NCBI GenBank assembly: GCA_964454335.1
Contig: CAYVVT010000012.1
Span: forward strand, 29,600-93,599
Source: CAYVVT01 sp964454335
Lineage (GTDB): Bacteria; Fidelibacterota; UBA8477; JABMPR01
Length of the DNA stretch: 64,000 nucleotides
Direction of reading: 5' to 3'
The notes under the pieces were generated by a model. It had not been told where the DNA came from. It was given only the letters and a program-made list of their open reading frames with translations, and ran no database searches. This document shows positions 8,168 to 16,671 of this stretch, in pieces; within the stretch, counting starts at the first letter, position 1; every line of letters starts with the position of its first letter. Both the position numbers and the translations under genes were made by a program.

Positions 8168-9106
8168 ATGGCAAAAGTTGCTGAAGAATGGCTGAACATC
8201 TGTGGCGGATGTGAAGTGGCCATTCTCGACCTCGGGGAGAAACTCCTCGATGTCCTGCCGTCTCTCGAGTTTGTTCATATGCCGGTCCTGATGGATCACA
8301 AGTATTTCGGGCAGCTGGGCGAACGAGATGAGATGGAGATCCCTGAAGCCGATGTGGGGATGATATCGGGCGGCGTACGTAACGAGAAGGAGAAGCATGT
8401 TGCCGAAGAGATGCGCAGGAAGTGCAAGACACTTATCGCACTCGGTTCCTGTGCCAGTTTTGGGGGCATCCCCGCGCTGGCGAACATGTATCCGCTTGAA
8501 GATCTGTATGAGAAAGTCTACCGGGATTCGGTGACCACGGAAGCGGGGGAAAACCCAGACCAGGACATACCGCCCCTGTTGGACAGGGTGTATGCGCTGG
8601 ATGAGGTTGTGGACGTGGACCTGGTCCTGCCAGGCTGTCCGCTGAATCCGGCCATCATCCTGGATGCCCTGACAGCTCTCCTGGAGGGCAAGCCCTTCGA
8701 GCTGCCTGAACGCAGTGTGTGTGACGACTGTCCAACGCATCGCGAGGAGAAGAGTGATGTGGGTCTGAAACGACCGCTTCAGGACGTTGATTTCACACCG
8801 GGTGAGTACGAGAACCTGCGCTGTTTCAATGAACAGGGTGTGCTCTGTCTGGGACCTGTCACCAGGTCCGGTTGCGGCAAGCAGTTCAATGGCAATGGTC
8901 AGCAGATCCCACGCTGTGTAAAGGGTTACATGCCCTGTCGTGGCTGCTTCGGTCCCATCCGGGAAGGTGCCAAACCGCTGGTGGATATGATGACGGCCAT
9001 GTCAAGTATCGGTCTTGATGCAAAACTCATCGACGACCGCCGGGCACTGCTGAACAGGTACATAGGCGCACAGAACCGCTTAAGACCTTTACCGGCGAGG
9101 AGGTGA
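8168..9106 (+). CDS. mvhG: [NiFe] hydrogenase small subunit, MvhG-like (group 3c type)
   Basis: A 312-aa iron-sulfur subunit of a cytoplasmic F420-non-reducing-type [NiFe] hydrogenase. The proximal cluster motif ICGGCE is at residues 11-16, LGSCASFGGIPA near 97-108 and LPGCPLNP near 155. C-terminal cluster ligands are in CLGPVTRSGCG and PCRGCFGP. No Tat signal or membrane anchor is present, as expected for group 3. A strong AAGGAGGA ribosome site lies before the ATG, and the large subunit follows after 4 nt. Sequence plus the neighbouring MvhD and HdrA point to group 3c; the exact subgroup would need a tree. Confidence 0.95.
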   Translation: MAKVAEEWLNICGGCEVAILDLGEKLLDVLPSLEFVHMPVLMDHKYFGQLGERDEMEIPEADVGMISGGVRNEKEKHVAEEMRRKCKTLIALGSCASFGGIPALANMYPLEDLYEKVYRDSVTTEAGENPDQDIPPLLDRVYALDEVVDVDLVLPGCPLNPAIILDALTALLEGKPFELPERSVCDDCPTHREEKSDVGLKRPLQDVDFTPGEYENLRCFNEQGVLCLGPVTRSGCGKQFNGNGQQIPRCVKGYMPCRGCFGPIREGAKPLVDMMTAMSSIGLDAKLIDDRRALLNRYIGAQNRLRPLPARR

Positions 9107-9110
9107 TGAT

Positions 9111-10556
9111 ATGGGTAAACAAATAGTCATACAACCTGTCTCCCGTATCGAAGGTCATGCCAAGGTCCAGATCCAGCTCGACGATTCAGGAAATGTCGCT
9201 GACACCCAGGTGAATGTAGTGGAGCTGAGAGGCTTCGAGAAATTCTGCATCGGACGTCCGGTGGAGGAACTCCCTCGCATCGTCACCAGTATCTGCGGTG
9301 TCTGCCCCTGGTCACATCACCTGGCTTCCGCCAAGACGAATGACGCCGTGTTCGGTGTCGAACCACCGCCTACCGGCAGGTTACTCCGCGAACTGTGTAA
9401 CAGCATCGCGTATACCGAGGAACACATCCTCCATTTCTTCTTCCTGGCCGGACCGGACTTTGTCATGGGACCGGATGCCGACTATTCGGTGAGGAACGTC
9501 ATCGGTATCGCCCAGAGTAATCCCGAGATCGGACAGAAGGTGATCCGCAACCGGCATCTGGGTTGTGAAATGCTGGAGATCGTCTCCGGTAAGTCCATCC
9601 ATCCGGTGACCGCTGTGCCTGGTGGTTTCAGCAAACCACTTACTGAGGCAGAACGTGAAGAGGTCCTGCCCATGGCCGAGGAGGTCCTGGAATTCGCCAA
9701 GTTCACCATGGCCTTTGCCAAGGAGAACATCTTCCCGCCGTACCTGGAAACGGTGAAAAGTCTGGGTGTGATCAACACTGGTTTTATGGGTACCGTTACC
9801 GATGATGGAACAATGAACCTCTATGATGGTAAGTTGAGGCTCATGAAGCCGGATGGTTCCTATGAGGATTTCGCCGCTGCTCAGTATACGGATTACATAT
9901 CCGAGAAGATCGCTGAGTGGACCTACCTGAAGTTCCCCTATGCCAAGACCTGGAACGAGGGCTTCTCAATGGATATCGAGAATCCCAAAGGGATCTATCG
10001 TACCAATTCCCTGGCCAGGATCAATGTGGCGGACAAGATGGCCACACCGCTGGCGCAGCAGGAATTCGAGGAATTCCGTGCACAGTTCGGCCGTCCGGCA
10101 CAGCTGACCCTGCTCTATCACTGGGCTCGGCTCATCGAGCTGCTCTACAACGCGGAACGTGCAGTCGAATTGCTGAATGATCCCGAGATCATCGGTACTG
10201 AGACCAGGGTTCCGGTAACACCACGAGCCGCCAGGGGAGTCGGTTCGGTGGAAGCACCGCGTGGAACACTCATCCATGATTATGAGACCGATGAGAATGG
10301 TCTGGTCACCAATGTGAACCTTATCGTGGGGACCACGCATAACAACGCTCCCATCAACATGTCAGCCCATCAATCTGCAAAATCGCTGATCAAGGATGGC
10401 AACTATGATGAGGGTATTCTCAACATGGTTGAAATGTCCATCAGGGCTTACGATCCCTGTCTGTCCTGTGCGACGCACAACCTTGATGGTCGGATCGCAG
10501 TGCGGGTGGACATCGTTGATGCCAAGGGTGAGCTGCTGGATTCGTTCAGCAACTGA
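9111..10556 (+). CDS. mvhA: [NiFe] hydrogenase large subunit, MvhA-like
   Basis: Catalytic Ni-Fe subunit, 481 aa, splitting or forming H2. The N-terminal RIEGHAKV motif is present. The L1 motif CGVC is at residues 62-65, followed by PWSHHLAS. The L2 motif DPCLSCATH gives the other two nickel ligands, C450 and C453. About 25 residues follow H456, the normal C-terminal peptide that must be removed after nickel insertion. That agrees with the maturation protease gene at 12988. The start is preceded by GGAGGTGAT. It closes the hydrogenase structural block; two hairpins follow before the kinase gene. Confidence 0.96.
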   Translation: MGKQIVIQPVSRIEGHAKVQIQLDDSGNVADTQVNVVELRGFEKFCIGRPVEELPRIVTSICGVCPWSHHLASAKTNDAVFGVEPPPTGRLLRELCNSIAYTEEHILHFFFLAGPDFVMGPDADYSVRNVIGIAQSNPEIGQKVIRNRHLGCEMLEIVSGKSIHPVTAVPGGFSKPLTEAEREEVLPMAEEVLEFAKFTMAFAKENIFPPYLETVKSLGVINTGFMGTVTDDGTMNLYDGKLRLMKPDGSYEDFAAAQYTDYISEKIAEWTYLKFPYAKTWNEGFSMDIENPKGIYRTNSLARINVADKMATPLAQQEFEEFRAQFGRPAQLTLLYHWARLIELLYNAERAVELLNDPEIIGTETRVPVTPRAARGVGSVEAPRGTLIHDYETDENGLVTNVNLIVGTTHNNAPINMSAHQSAKSLIKDGNYDEGILNMVEMSIRAYDPCLSCATHNLDGRIAVRVDIVDAKGELLDSFSN

Positions 10557-10568
10557 GACCAGGAGATC

Positions 10569-10601
10569 CAGGCACACCTGCCCCATTCACGCAGGTGCCT
10601 G
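10569..10601 (+). terminator. Hairpin downstream of mvhA
   Basis: CAGGCACACCTGC pairs with GCAGGTGCCTG (11 bp with a two-base bulge, 9-nt loop). It begins 13 nt after the mvhA stop. There is no T-run, so it may be a weak terminator or a 3' stabiliser that sets the level of the downstream kinase genes. Confidence 0.4.
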
Positions 10602-10610
10602 ACAACAACA

Positions 10611-10645
10611 AGGGGTACGGTCACTTTCCAGGCGATCGTACCCCT
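10611..10645 (+). terminator. Second hairpin between mvhA and the kinase gene
   Basis: AGGGGTACG and CGTACCCCT form a perfect 9-bp stem around a 17-nt loop. It lies just downstream of the first hairpin and just before the kinase gene. There is no clear T-tract. It may instead be an operator or processing site. Confidence 0.35.
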
Positions 10646-10683
10646 GTCTCTTCATGGAACCCGAATGGGAAGGTAGTCCTTCT

Positions 10684-12426
10684 ATGGAACCGATAGATAA
10701 TATCAGAGCGAACAAAGGTCAATTGAAGGGCGGTCTGTTCAAACACAAACGCAGGTTCATCACCCATGCGACTGAATTGTCCAGCCTGGCCTTGCGCTCC
10801 CAGGATGCCCTGGCTGCGATGCTGGCGATCATCAAAGAACTGTTTGATGCCGCGGTTTGTTCTCTGTTCCTGCATGATCCGGAGGGCGATCATCTCGAGT
10901 TGATAACTGGATCCGCTACTGATCGCAAGTTCTTCAGCACATCATCCCTGCGTACCGATGAGGGCATCTGTGGCTGCGTCTTTCAGAATGAGACTCCATA
11001 TACCAGTGGGGACACCGCTCTGAACATCGTGGTGGGTACCGAACTGGCCAGGGGATCAAGCACAATGCCGGTGATGGCAGCTCCGCTGATGCTGTCGGAG
11101 CTGTGCCTGGGCACAGTGGTCGTATTGCGTCATGGATCAAGAGTCTTTAATGCGGATGAAGTGGAACAACTCAACCGTTTGACCGAGGGGCTTGCACTCA
11201 CCGTGGAGAATGAGCACCTCTTCGAGAAATGCTGCCACCAACTGGCCCAGCGGAACAGGATGCTGGATATCGCCAAAGAGGTGAACACCAGCCGAGAACT
11301 TGAAGACTTGCTGAATTACATTGTCGTTACTGCAGCGGAATTGCTGAACGCCGAAGCAAGCTCCTTACTCCTGCGAGAGGGTGAAGAGCTCCGTTTCGAG
11401 ATCGCTTTTGGTGAAAAAGCTGCCGAGATCAAGGAGTTCAAAGTACCACTGGGAGCCGGGATCGCTGGAGCTGTTGCACTCTCAGGTGAATCCACCTTCC
11501 TGAATGAGATCGATGTTGAAGGTTCGAACATATTCAAGGAGATCGACGAGAAATCAGGTTTCCAGACCCGTAACCTTATCTGTGTTCCCCTGAGGGTGAA
11601 GGATCGGATCATCGGTGTCGTCGAGGTGATAAACACCCGGGACAAGGATGTCTTCAGCAGGGACGACATCGCTCTGCTGGAAGGTTTCGCCAGTGAGGCA
11701 GCCATTGCCCTGGAACGCGCACAACTGGTGGAGGAACGGATCCAATCCGAACGGCTGGCTACCATCGGCCGAACCGTATCAGGACTGGCTCACTGCATCA
11801 AGAATATTACCAATGCTCTGAAGGCTGGTGAATACATCGTGGAAAAGGGATTTCGGGACGACAGCATGGAGGGTTTGAGGAAGGGCTGGGATATCATGAG
11901 AAGCGGCAGCGAACGGATCAGGTCACTGGTGCTGGACATGCTGACTATCGCCAAGAAGCGGGAACCGGAATATTCCACCTGCTATCCTCACGAGATCGCA
12001 GAGGACGTTGTCGAAATGGTGGCCGGGGAAGCACGGGAGAAGAGTATTCGTATAGAAACCTCCTTCGATCCCGACATCGGTCCGGTCCAGGTTGACCGCA
12101 ACAATATCTTCCGTTGTCTGCTGAACCTGAACTCGAATGCCCTGGATGCCTGTCCAGAAGGAGAGGGACAGATCTGCGTTGAAAGCTTCATGCACGAGAC
12201 CGGGGATCTGTTTGGATATCGGATCAGGGATAACGGACACGGGATCACCAGGGATGACCAGAAGAAGCTGTTCCACGAATTTTTCAGTACCAAGGGCTCC
12301 AAGGGTACTGGTCTGGGTCTGAGCGTCACCTCTGCGATAGTCAAGGAACATGGTGGGTCGATCCGCTGTGAATCAGAACCTGGGGAAGGAACCGTATTTA
12401 CCATCGAACTGCCCGTAAGGCATTGA
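10684..12426 (+). CDS. Soluble GAF-GAF sensor histidine kinase
   Basis: A two-component sensor kinase without membrane segments. Two GAF domains occupy about residues 25-170 and 205-345. The H box has its phospho-acceptor at H370 in GLAHCIKN. The N box is LLNLNSNALDA, the G1 box IRDNGHGI and the G2 box GTGLGLS near the C-terminus. A longer frame begins at an ATG at 10654. The ATG at 10684 is preferred because GGAAGG lies about 9 nt upstream, while 10654 has no ribosome site and abuts a hairpin. The residue after the active His is Cys rather than the usual Glu. It is followed by a receiver protein and the hydrogenase protease, suggesting redox or H2-linked control; this is inference. Confidence 0.9.
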   Translation: MEPIDNIRANKGQLKGGLFKHKRRFITHATELSSLALRSQDALAAMLAIIKELFDAAVCSLFLHDPEGDHLELITGSATDRKFFSTSSLRTDEGICGCVFQNETPYTSGDTALNIVVGTELARGSSTMPVMAAPLMLSELCLGTVVVLRHGSRVFNADEVEQLNRLTEGLALTVENEHLFEKCCHQLAQRNRMLDIAKEVNTSRELEDLLNYIVVTAAELLNAEASSLLLREGEELRFEIAFGEKAAEIKEFKVPLGAGIAGAVALSGESTFLNEIDVEGSNIFKEIDEKSGFQTRNLICVPLRVKDRIIGVVEVINTRDKDVFSRDDIALLEGFASEAAIALERAQLVEERIQSERLATIGRTVSGLAHCIKNITNALKAGEYIVEKGFRDDSMEGLRKGWDIMRSGSERIRSLVLDMLTIAKKREPEYSTCYPHEIAEDVVEMVAGEAREKSIRIETSFDPDIGPVQVDRNNIFRCLLNLNSNALDACPEGEGQICVESFMHETGDLFGYRIRDNGHGITRDDQKKLFHEFFSTKGSKGTGLGLSVTSAIVKEHGGSIRCESEPGEGTVFTIELPVRH

Positions 12427-12454
12427 GGTGTTGGATGAATGAGGAGAAAGCAAG

Positions 12455-12886
12455 ATGAGTGAATTGGCGGGAAAGACAGCCCTGGTTGTCGATGATGAAG
12501 ATGCACAGATCGAATATGTATCTGCTATCCTGGACGATCATGGAATGCAGGCGGTAACGGCAAATAATGGTATCGAGGCACAGGAGAAACTGGAGCAGAT
12601 GACACCCGATGTCATTACACTGGACCTGATGATGCCGGAACAGAGCGGAATGAAGTTCTTCAACCTGATCAAGCAGTCCGAGACCTTGCGCGACATACCT
12701 GTCATCGTCATCAGCGGCGCATCCCAGGTCACAGGGGTGGATCTGAAAAGTATCATCTATGACGATAGATTTGCCGAACGAAAACTGAAAGTGTTCGGGA
12801 CCGAAGCCACTCCAGATGCCTTCCTGGATAAACCGGTTGATCCCGATGAGCTCGTGGCCACCATTAGAAAGCTTACTGACGAATAG
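12455..12886 (+). CDS. Single-domain response regulator (CheY-like) with an insertion
   Basis: A 143-aa receiver domain with no output domain. The acidic pocket is D13/D14, the phospho-acceptor is D57 in TLDLMMPEQSG, the switch residue is S87, and the conserved Lys is K126 in LDKPVD. Between S87 and K126 there are about 38 residues, clearly more than in CheY, so the alpha4-beta5 region carries an insert (around DDRFAERKLKVFGTE). It lies 28 nt after the GAF kinase and is its likely partner. It may act through protein contacts rather than on DNA. Confidence 0.9.
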   Translation: MSELAGKTALVVDDEDAQIEYVSAILDDHGMQAVTANNGIEAQEKLEQMTPDVITLDLMMPEQSGMKFFNLIKQSETLRDIPVIVISGASQVTGVDLKSIIYDDRFAERKLKVFGTEATPDAFLDKPVDPDELVATIRKLTDE

Positions 12887-12987
12887 GCCCGCCATGCTCA
12901 GTGGACATGCATGCTTGTTCAATCCCCGCGGATAGCGATCTTTGGGTGTCAATCGGGCATGAGTTCTGATCACAGGTGGAATGGGCT

Positions 12988-13476
12988 ATGAGATCATACT
13001 GGGAAAGCGAGATTCTCGTACTGGGCTGTGGCAACATCCTGCTGGGGGATGACGGCTTTGGGCCGGCTGTGGCTGATCGCCTGCTGGAAAACCATGATCT
13101 GCCTGCAACGGTAACCGTGATCAATGCCGGGACCAGCGTCCGCACGATATTGTTTAATGTCATGCTCGGTGAAGATCGTCCACATACCATCATCATCATC
13201 GATGCTGTGGATGCCGGAGAAGAACCCGGTGCCATTTTTCAGCTCGATGTCGATGATATTCCGGAGAAGAAGATCGATGATTTCTCCATGCATCAGCTGC
13301 CGACCTCAAATCTCCTGAGGGAGTTACAGGATGTTTGCAGGGTAAATGTGGTGATCCTGGTAAGTCAGGTCGATGAAATACCGGAGGAGGTTGCCCCGGG
13401 TCTTTCACCGATCCTGCAATCGAATGTGGCCCCCATGTGCGAACGGGTTCTGGAGTTACTCAACTCACGGGAGTAG
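12988..13476 (+). CDS. [NiFe] hydrogenase maturation endopeptidase (HyaD/HycI/FrhD family)
   Basis: A 162-aa nickel-dependent protease that removes the C-terminal peptide of the large subunit. Family motifs are LGCGNILLGDDGFGPAV at residues 12-28, INAGTSVRTI, IIDAVDAG and the metal-site His in SMHQLP. The frame also offers a GTG at 12976. The ATG at 12988 is preferred because AGGTGGA sits 7 nt before it. The target is presumably the MvhA-like protein encoded 2.4 kb upstream. The gene ends 16 nt from the convergent gene at 13493. Confidence 0.93.
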   Translation: MRSYWESEILVLGCGNILLGDDGFGPAVADRLLENHDLPATVTVINAGTSVRTILFNVMLGEDRPHTIIIIDAVDAGEEPGAIFQLDVDDIPEKKIDDFSMHQLPTSNLLRELQDVCRVNVVILVSQVDEIPEEVAPGLSPILQSNVAPMCERVLELLNSRE

Positions 13477-13492
13477 GGATCTGATCGATCCG

Positions 13493-13807
13493 TCACCCTC
13501 GGTCAGGCAGGCGATTCATTCCCACGCTGACATCAAAATGCTCAATTGACGGTTCATCAGAGAACATATCCTCCACCTTGGCAAACTGAGCCTGCAGGTA
13601 TTCTCCGGTCTCACCTGCGATCCGGTCCTCTTCGGTACTCCACATGGTGATCGAAATGGCTTTACCGTCAGCCGAATTCACGAACAGCAACTTCCCCTTG
13701 TAACCCCGCTCCTCCCGGGCTGCCGGAATGATTGAATTCCGGTAAACGTCCACAGCTTCATCCAGCTTATCCGGTTTGACATGCATTGTGACGATCCTGG
13801 CATACAT
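13493..13807 (-). CDS. ABM-like (antibiotic biosynthesis monooxygenase fold) small protein
   Basis: A 104-aa dimeric alpha/beta-barrel type protein and the only minus-strand gene I support in the window. It starts MYARIVTMHVKPDKLDE, with the family strand-helix spacing, the GYKGKLLFVN strand, and the ISITMWSTEED segment typical of ABM/YgiN-like proteins. The ribosome site GAGGGGAAG (minus strand) lies upstream of the ATG. It is convergent with the hydrogenase protease gene and divergent from the GH9 gene. The substrate is unknown; many ABM-fold proteins are not oxygenases. Confidence 0.78.
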   Translation of the reverse strand: MYARIVTMHVKPDKLDEAVDVYRNSIIPAAREERGYKGKLLFVNSADGKAISITMWSTEEDRIAGETGEYLQAQFAKVEDMFSDEPSIEHFDVSVGMNRLPDRG

Positions 13808-13865
13808 TCTGTCTTCCCCTCGTGGTTTAAATGAGCAATTCAGAGTTCTTCACACGTCGAAACTC

Positions 13866-13893
13866 TTGATTAAAATTGTGTTTCAAATATAAG
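13866..13893 (+). promoter_or_regulatory. Candidate sigma-70 promoter for the GH9 gene
   Basis: TTGATT (13866-13871), 16-bp spacer, TATAAG (13888-13893). It is followed by a leader of about 100 nt containing a small CCACT/AGTGG hairpin. It lies in the divergent gap between the ABM-like gene and the GH9 gene. Confidence 0.5.
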
Positions 13894-13997
13894 CTTCATC
13901 CACTGGGAGTGGAAGTACAGGCAGTGTTTTGACTGCAAGCTTTTGCTACTTCGATCCTGGCATTTTGCTACCTTTACCCGGTATTCAGGGAGGAATC

Positions 13998-16439
13998 GTG
14001 AGACACATCATTTTATCACTTCTGCTGGTGGTCTTTGCCAGCGCTCAGACCGTCATTCGTGTAAATCTGCTGGGATATCTACCGGAAGATCCAAAACATG
14101 CCGTGCTGCTCAGCAAAGACGGATACAGTCCCAGTGCATTTTCAGTGCATAACGCTCTCACCGGCGATGTTGTGCTGGACTCTGATGCCATCACCAGTTA
14201 CGGGGAGTGGGGGAGTTTCAACACCAGTTTCCGTATGGACCTGAGTGCCGTCAGTGATCCCGGAGCCTACTATGTCCGGACTGGGACCTTTACTTCGGAG
14301 ATCTTCCGGATTGGAGCGCATGTATACACCGGCGCTCCCGATTTCATCCTTCAGTATATGCGCCAGCAGCGCTGTGGATTCAATCCCTACCTGAAAGATT
14401 CCTGCCATACCCGGGATGGCTACATCATCTACGATTCTGCTGGCGATTCTGCGTACATCGATGTCACCGGCGGATGGCATGATGCCTCGGATTATCTGCA
14501 GTACGTCGCCACCTCGGCAAACGCTACTTTCCAGATGCTGTATGCCTTCCAGAGCTACCCCCAGGTATATGGCGACCAGCATCTGGCCAATGGATTGCCG
14601 GGCCGCAACGGTATACCGGATATCCTGGATGAGGCACGCTGGGGTCTGGAGTGGCTGCTGAAGATGAATCCTGAAAAGGACGTCATGTACAATCAGATCG
14701 CAGATGACCGGGACCATCTGGGCTTCCGTCTTCCCACTCAGGATACGGTCAGTTACGACCGCGGCAGTGAGCGCCCGGTATATCTCTGCACAGGCAAACC
14801 TCAGGGGGTGAAGCAGCACAGAAATCGCAGTACCGGTATCGCTTCAACCGCCGGTAAGTATGCCAGTGCCTTTGCCCTGGGAGCCCACGTTCTCTCAGCC
14901 TGGGACCTAGAATTCGGGAAACTGCTGGTGCGAAGTTCCATTGAGGCATACGAATACGGCAAGGTGCATCCCGGGGTCTGCCAGACCGCTCCCTGCCGGG
15001 CGCCCTATTTCTATGAAGAGGACAACTGGGCGGATGACATGGAGCTGGCGGCGGCACAGTTGTATCGTATCACGAAGATCAAACCTTACCTGGATGATGC
15101 CGTGATCTTTGGATTGAAAGAGGAGGTCACACCCTGGATGGGTGCCGATACAGCACGTCATTATCAATGGTACCCCTTCCTGAACATGGGGCATACCTTC
15201 GTCGCACGGGAGCAAAAAGGTCTTACGGAGCGGTTCAAGGATTTCCTGCGAACAGGACTCGAGGGGATCTACACCCGGGGACAGGATAATCCCTTCCTCT
15301 TCGGCGTGCCCTTCATCTGGTGCTCGAACAACCTTGTCACTGCCGCTATGACCCAGGCCAGACTGTATCAGGAGATCACCGGCGATGCGCGCTATCACGA
15401 GATGGAGATCGCCTTGCGGGACTGGCTGCTGGGCTGCAATCCCTGGGGAACGAGTATGATCGTCGGTTTTCCTGCACATGCCGAAAATCCACAGGATCCC
15501 CATTCAGCATTCACGCATCTGCATGGAATGCCCATCGATGGCGGTCTGGTGGATGGGCCGGTAAGTGCCAGTATCTACAACAGCCTGTTGGGCATACACC
15601 TCTCCGAAGCGGATGAATTTGCTGCGGTTCAACCAGGTATGGCCGTCTACCACGACGATTATGGTGACTATTCCACCAACGAGCCTACCATGGACGGCAC
15701 CGCCACCCTGAGTTACTACCTGGCTTCCCAGGCTGGGATCCCGGACCGGAATCTGACCCATGACAATGATGGGATCGTGCGTATGGATAGTACACGGAAG
15801 GTGATCTACCTGATCTTCTCCGCACACGAGTACGCCGATGGCTACGAGACCATTGTCAAGAGCCTTGATAAACACAATGCGTTGGCTTCATTCTTCTTCA
15901 CTGGCGATTTCTACCGCAATGAGGTTTTCCAGGAGATGATCAGGGATCTGGATCAGCGTGGGCATTACCTTGGCGCACATTCAGACAGGCATCTGCTCTA
16001 CGCGAGCTGGGAGGATCGGGACAGCAGTCTTGTGAATTACCGGGAACTGGTGGAGGACATTCGGAATAATTACATGGAGCTTTCGCGTTTCGGGATCTCC
16101 CCTGCAGATGCACCATACTTTCTGCCCCCCTACGAATGGTACAATGCTGAGATCGCCGCCGGTGTGAATTCTCTGGGACTCACGCTGATCAACATGACTC
16201 CCGGGACCGGGACGAACCGGGATTATACCGATCCAGGAATGGGGGACAGGTACGTCAGCAATAAAAAACTGCTGAAAGATGCCCTGGCCTTCGAGGAACA
16301 GTCTGCCAGCGGTTTGAACGGTCATCTATTGCTCATCCACTTCGGCACCAAGCCTGAGCGCAAGAAGAAATTCTACGATGATCTGGATAAGCTCTTGAGC
16401 AAATTGGCAGATAGAGGTTATACCTTCGCCCGATTGTAG
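13998..16439 (+). CDS. Secreted GH9 glycosidase fused to a CE4-like polysaccharide deacetylase domain
   Basis: An 813-aa exported protein. The GTG at 13998 has GGGAGG five bases before it and opens a signal peptide (RHIILSLLLVVFASA). A frame open from a TTG at 13929 lacks both. Residues about 18-105 are the immunoglobulin-like cellulase N domain. The GH9 (alpha/alpha)6 domain spans about 110-580, with the nucleophile/base pair in GGWHDASDY (D162, D165) and the acid E562 in TNEPTMDGTA. About 600-813 is a NodB/CE4-like domain with a metal-type HSDRH (H661, H665). Its first motif reads FSAHEYADG, where classical CE4 enzymes have TFDDG. The WHDASDY type resembles GH9 enzymes acting on chitosan-like sugars, so beta-glucosamine oligomers are a plausible substrate. 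Cellulase activity cannot be excluded. Confidence 0.9.
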   Translation: MRHIILSLLLVVFASAQTVIRVNLLGYLPEDPKHAVLLSKDGYSPSAFSVHNALTGDVVLDSDAITSYGEWGSFNTSFRMDLSAVSDPGAYYVRTGTFTSEIFRIGAHVYTGAPDFILQYMRQQRCGFNPYLKDSCHTRDGYIIYDSAGDSAYIDVTGGWHDASDYLQYVATSANATFQMLYAFQSYPQVYGDQHLANGLPGRNGIPDILDEARWGLEWLLKMNPEKDVMYNQIADDRDHLGFRLPTQDTVSYDRGSERPVYLCTGKPQGVKQHRNRSTGIASTAGKYASAFALGAHVLSAWDLEFGKLLVRSSIEAYEYGKVHPGVCQTAPCRAPYFYEEDNWADDMELAAAQLYRITKIKPYLDDAVIFGLKEEVTPWMGADTARHYQWYPFLNMGHTFVAREQKGLTERFKDFLRTGLEGIYTRGQDNPFLFGVPFIWCSNNLVTAAMTQARLYQEITGDARYHEMEIALRDWLLGCNPWGTSMIVGFPAHAENPQDPHSAFTHLHGMPIDGGLVDGPVSASIYNSLLGIHLSEADEFAAVQPGMAVYHDDYGDYSTNEPTMDGTATLSYYLASQAGIPDRNLTHDNDGIVRMDSTRKVIYLIFSAHEYADGYETIVKSLDKHNALASFFFTGDFYRNEVFQEMIRDLDQRGHYLGAHSDRHLLYASWEDRDSSLVNYRELVEDIRNNYMELSRFGISPADAPYFLPPYEWYNAEIAAGVNSLGLTLINMTPGTGTNRDYTDPGMGDRYVSNKKLLKDALAFEEQSASGLNGHLLLIHFGTKPERKKKFYDDLDKLLSKLADRGYTFARL

Positions 16440-16525
16440 TCAGAAGAGATGGATCAATCCAGGATTAGACCATCTCCCGATGGTGCCACTCAATCGAGAA
16501 CTGTGCTCCCTCCTGATCCTATAGC

Positions 16526-16554
16526 TTGACAAGCCGTTGATTTGCGTTTATATA
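16526..16554 (+). promoter_or_regulatory. Strong sigma-70 promoter for the RND efflux operon
   Basis: A perfect -35 TTGACA (16526-16531), an ideal 17-bp spacer and -10 TATATA (16549-16554), about 120 bp before the membrane-fusion gene. Its -10 is embedded in a perfect palindrome (16544-16559). Confidence 0.75.
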
Positions 16555-16559
16555 AACGC
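16544..16559. promoter_or_regulatory. 16-bp perfect palindrome over the -10 box (candidate operator)
   Basis: GCGTTTATATAAACGC reads the same on both strands and covers the whole -10 element of the RND promoter. Such placement is typical of a repressor operator of TetR or MarR type. No regulator gene of those families is adjacent. Confidence 0.55.
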
Positions 16560-16671
16560 GCATAACGCTCATGGTTTTGAGCTAGAATTTCGTCAATTGG
16601 GACATAAGATGTCACGCTTAGGGATACATGACATCAAATAGCATTGTCATAAACTTGAAAATGGAACATCG

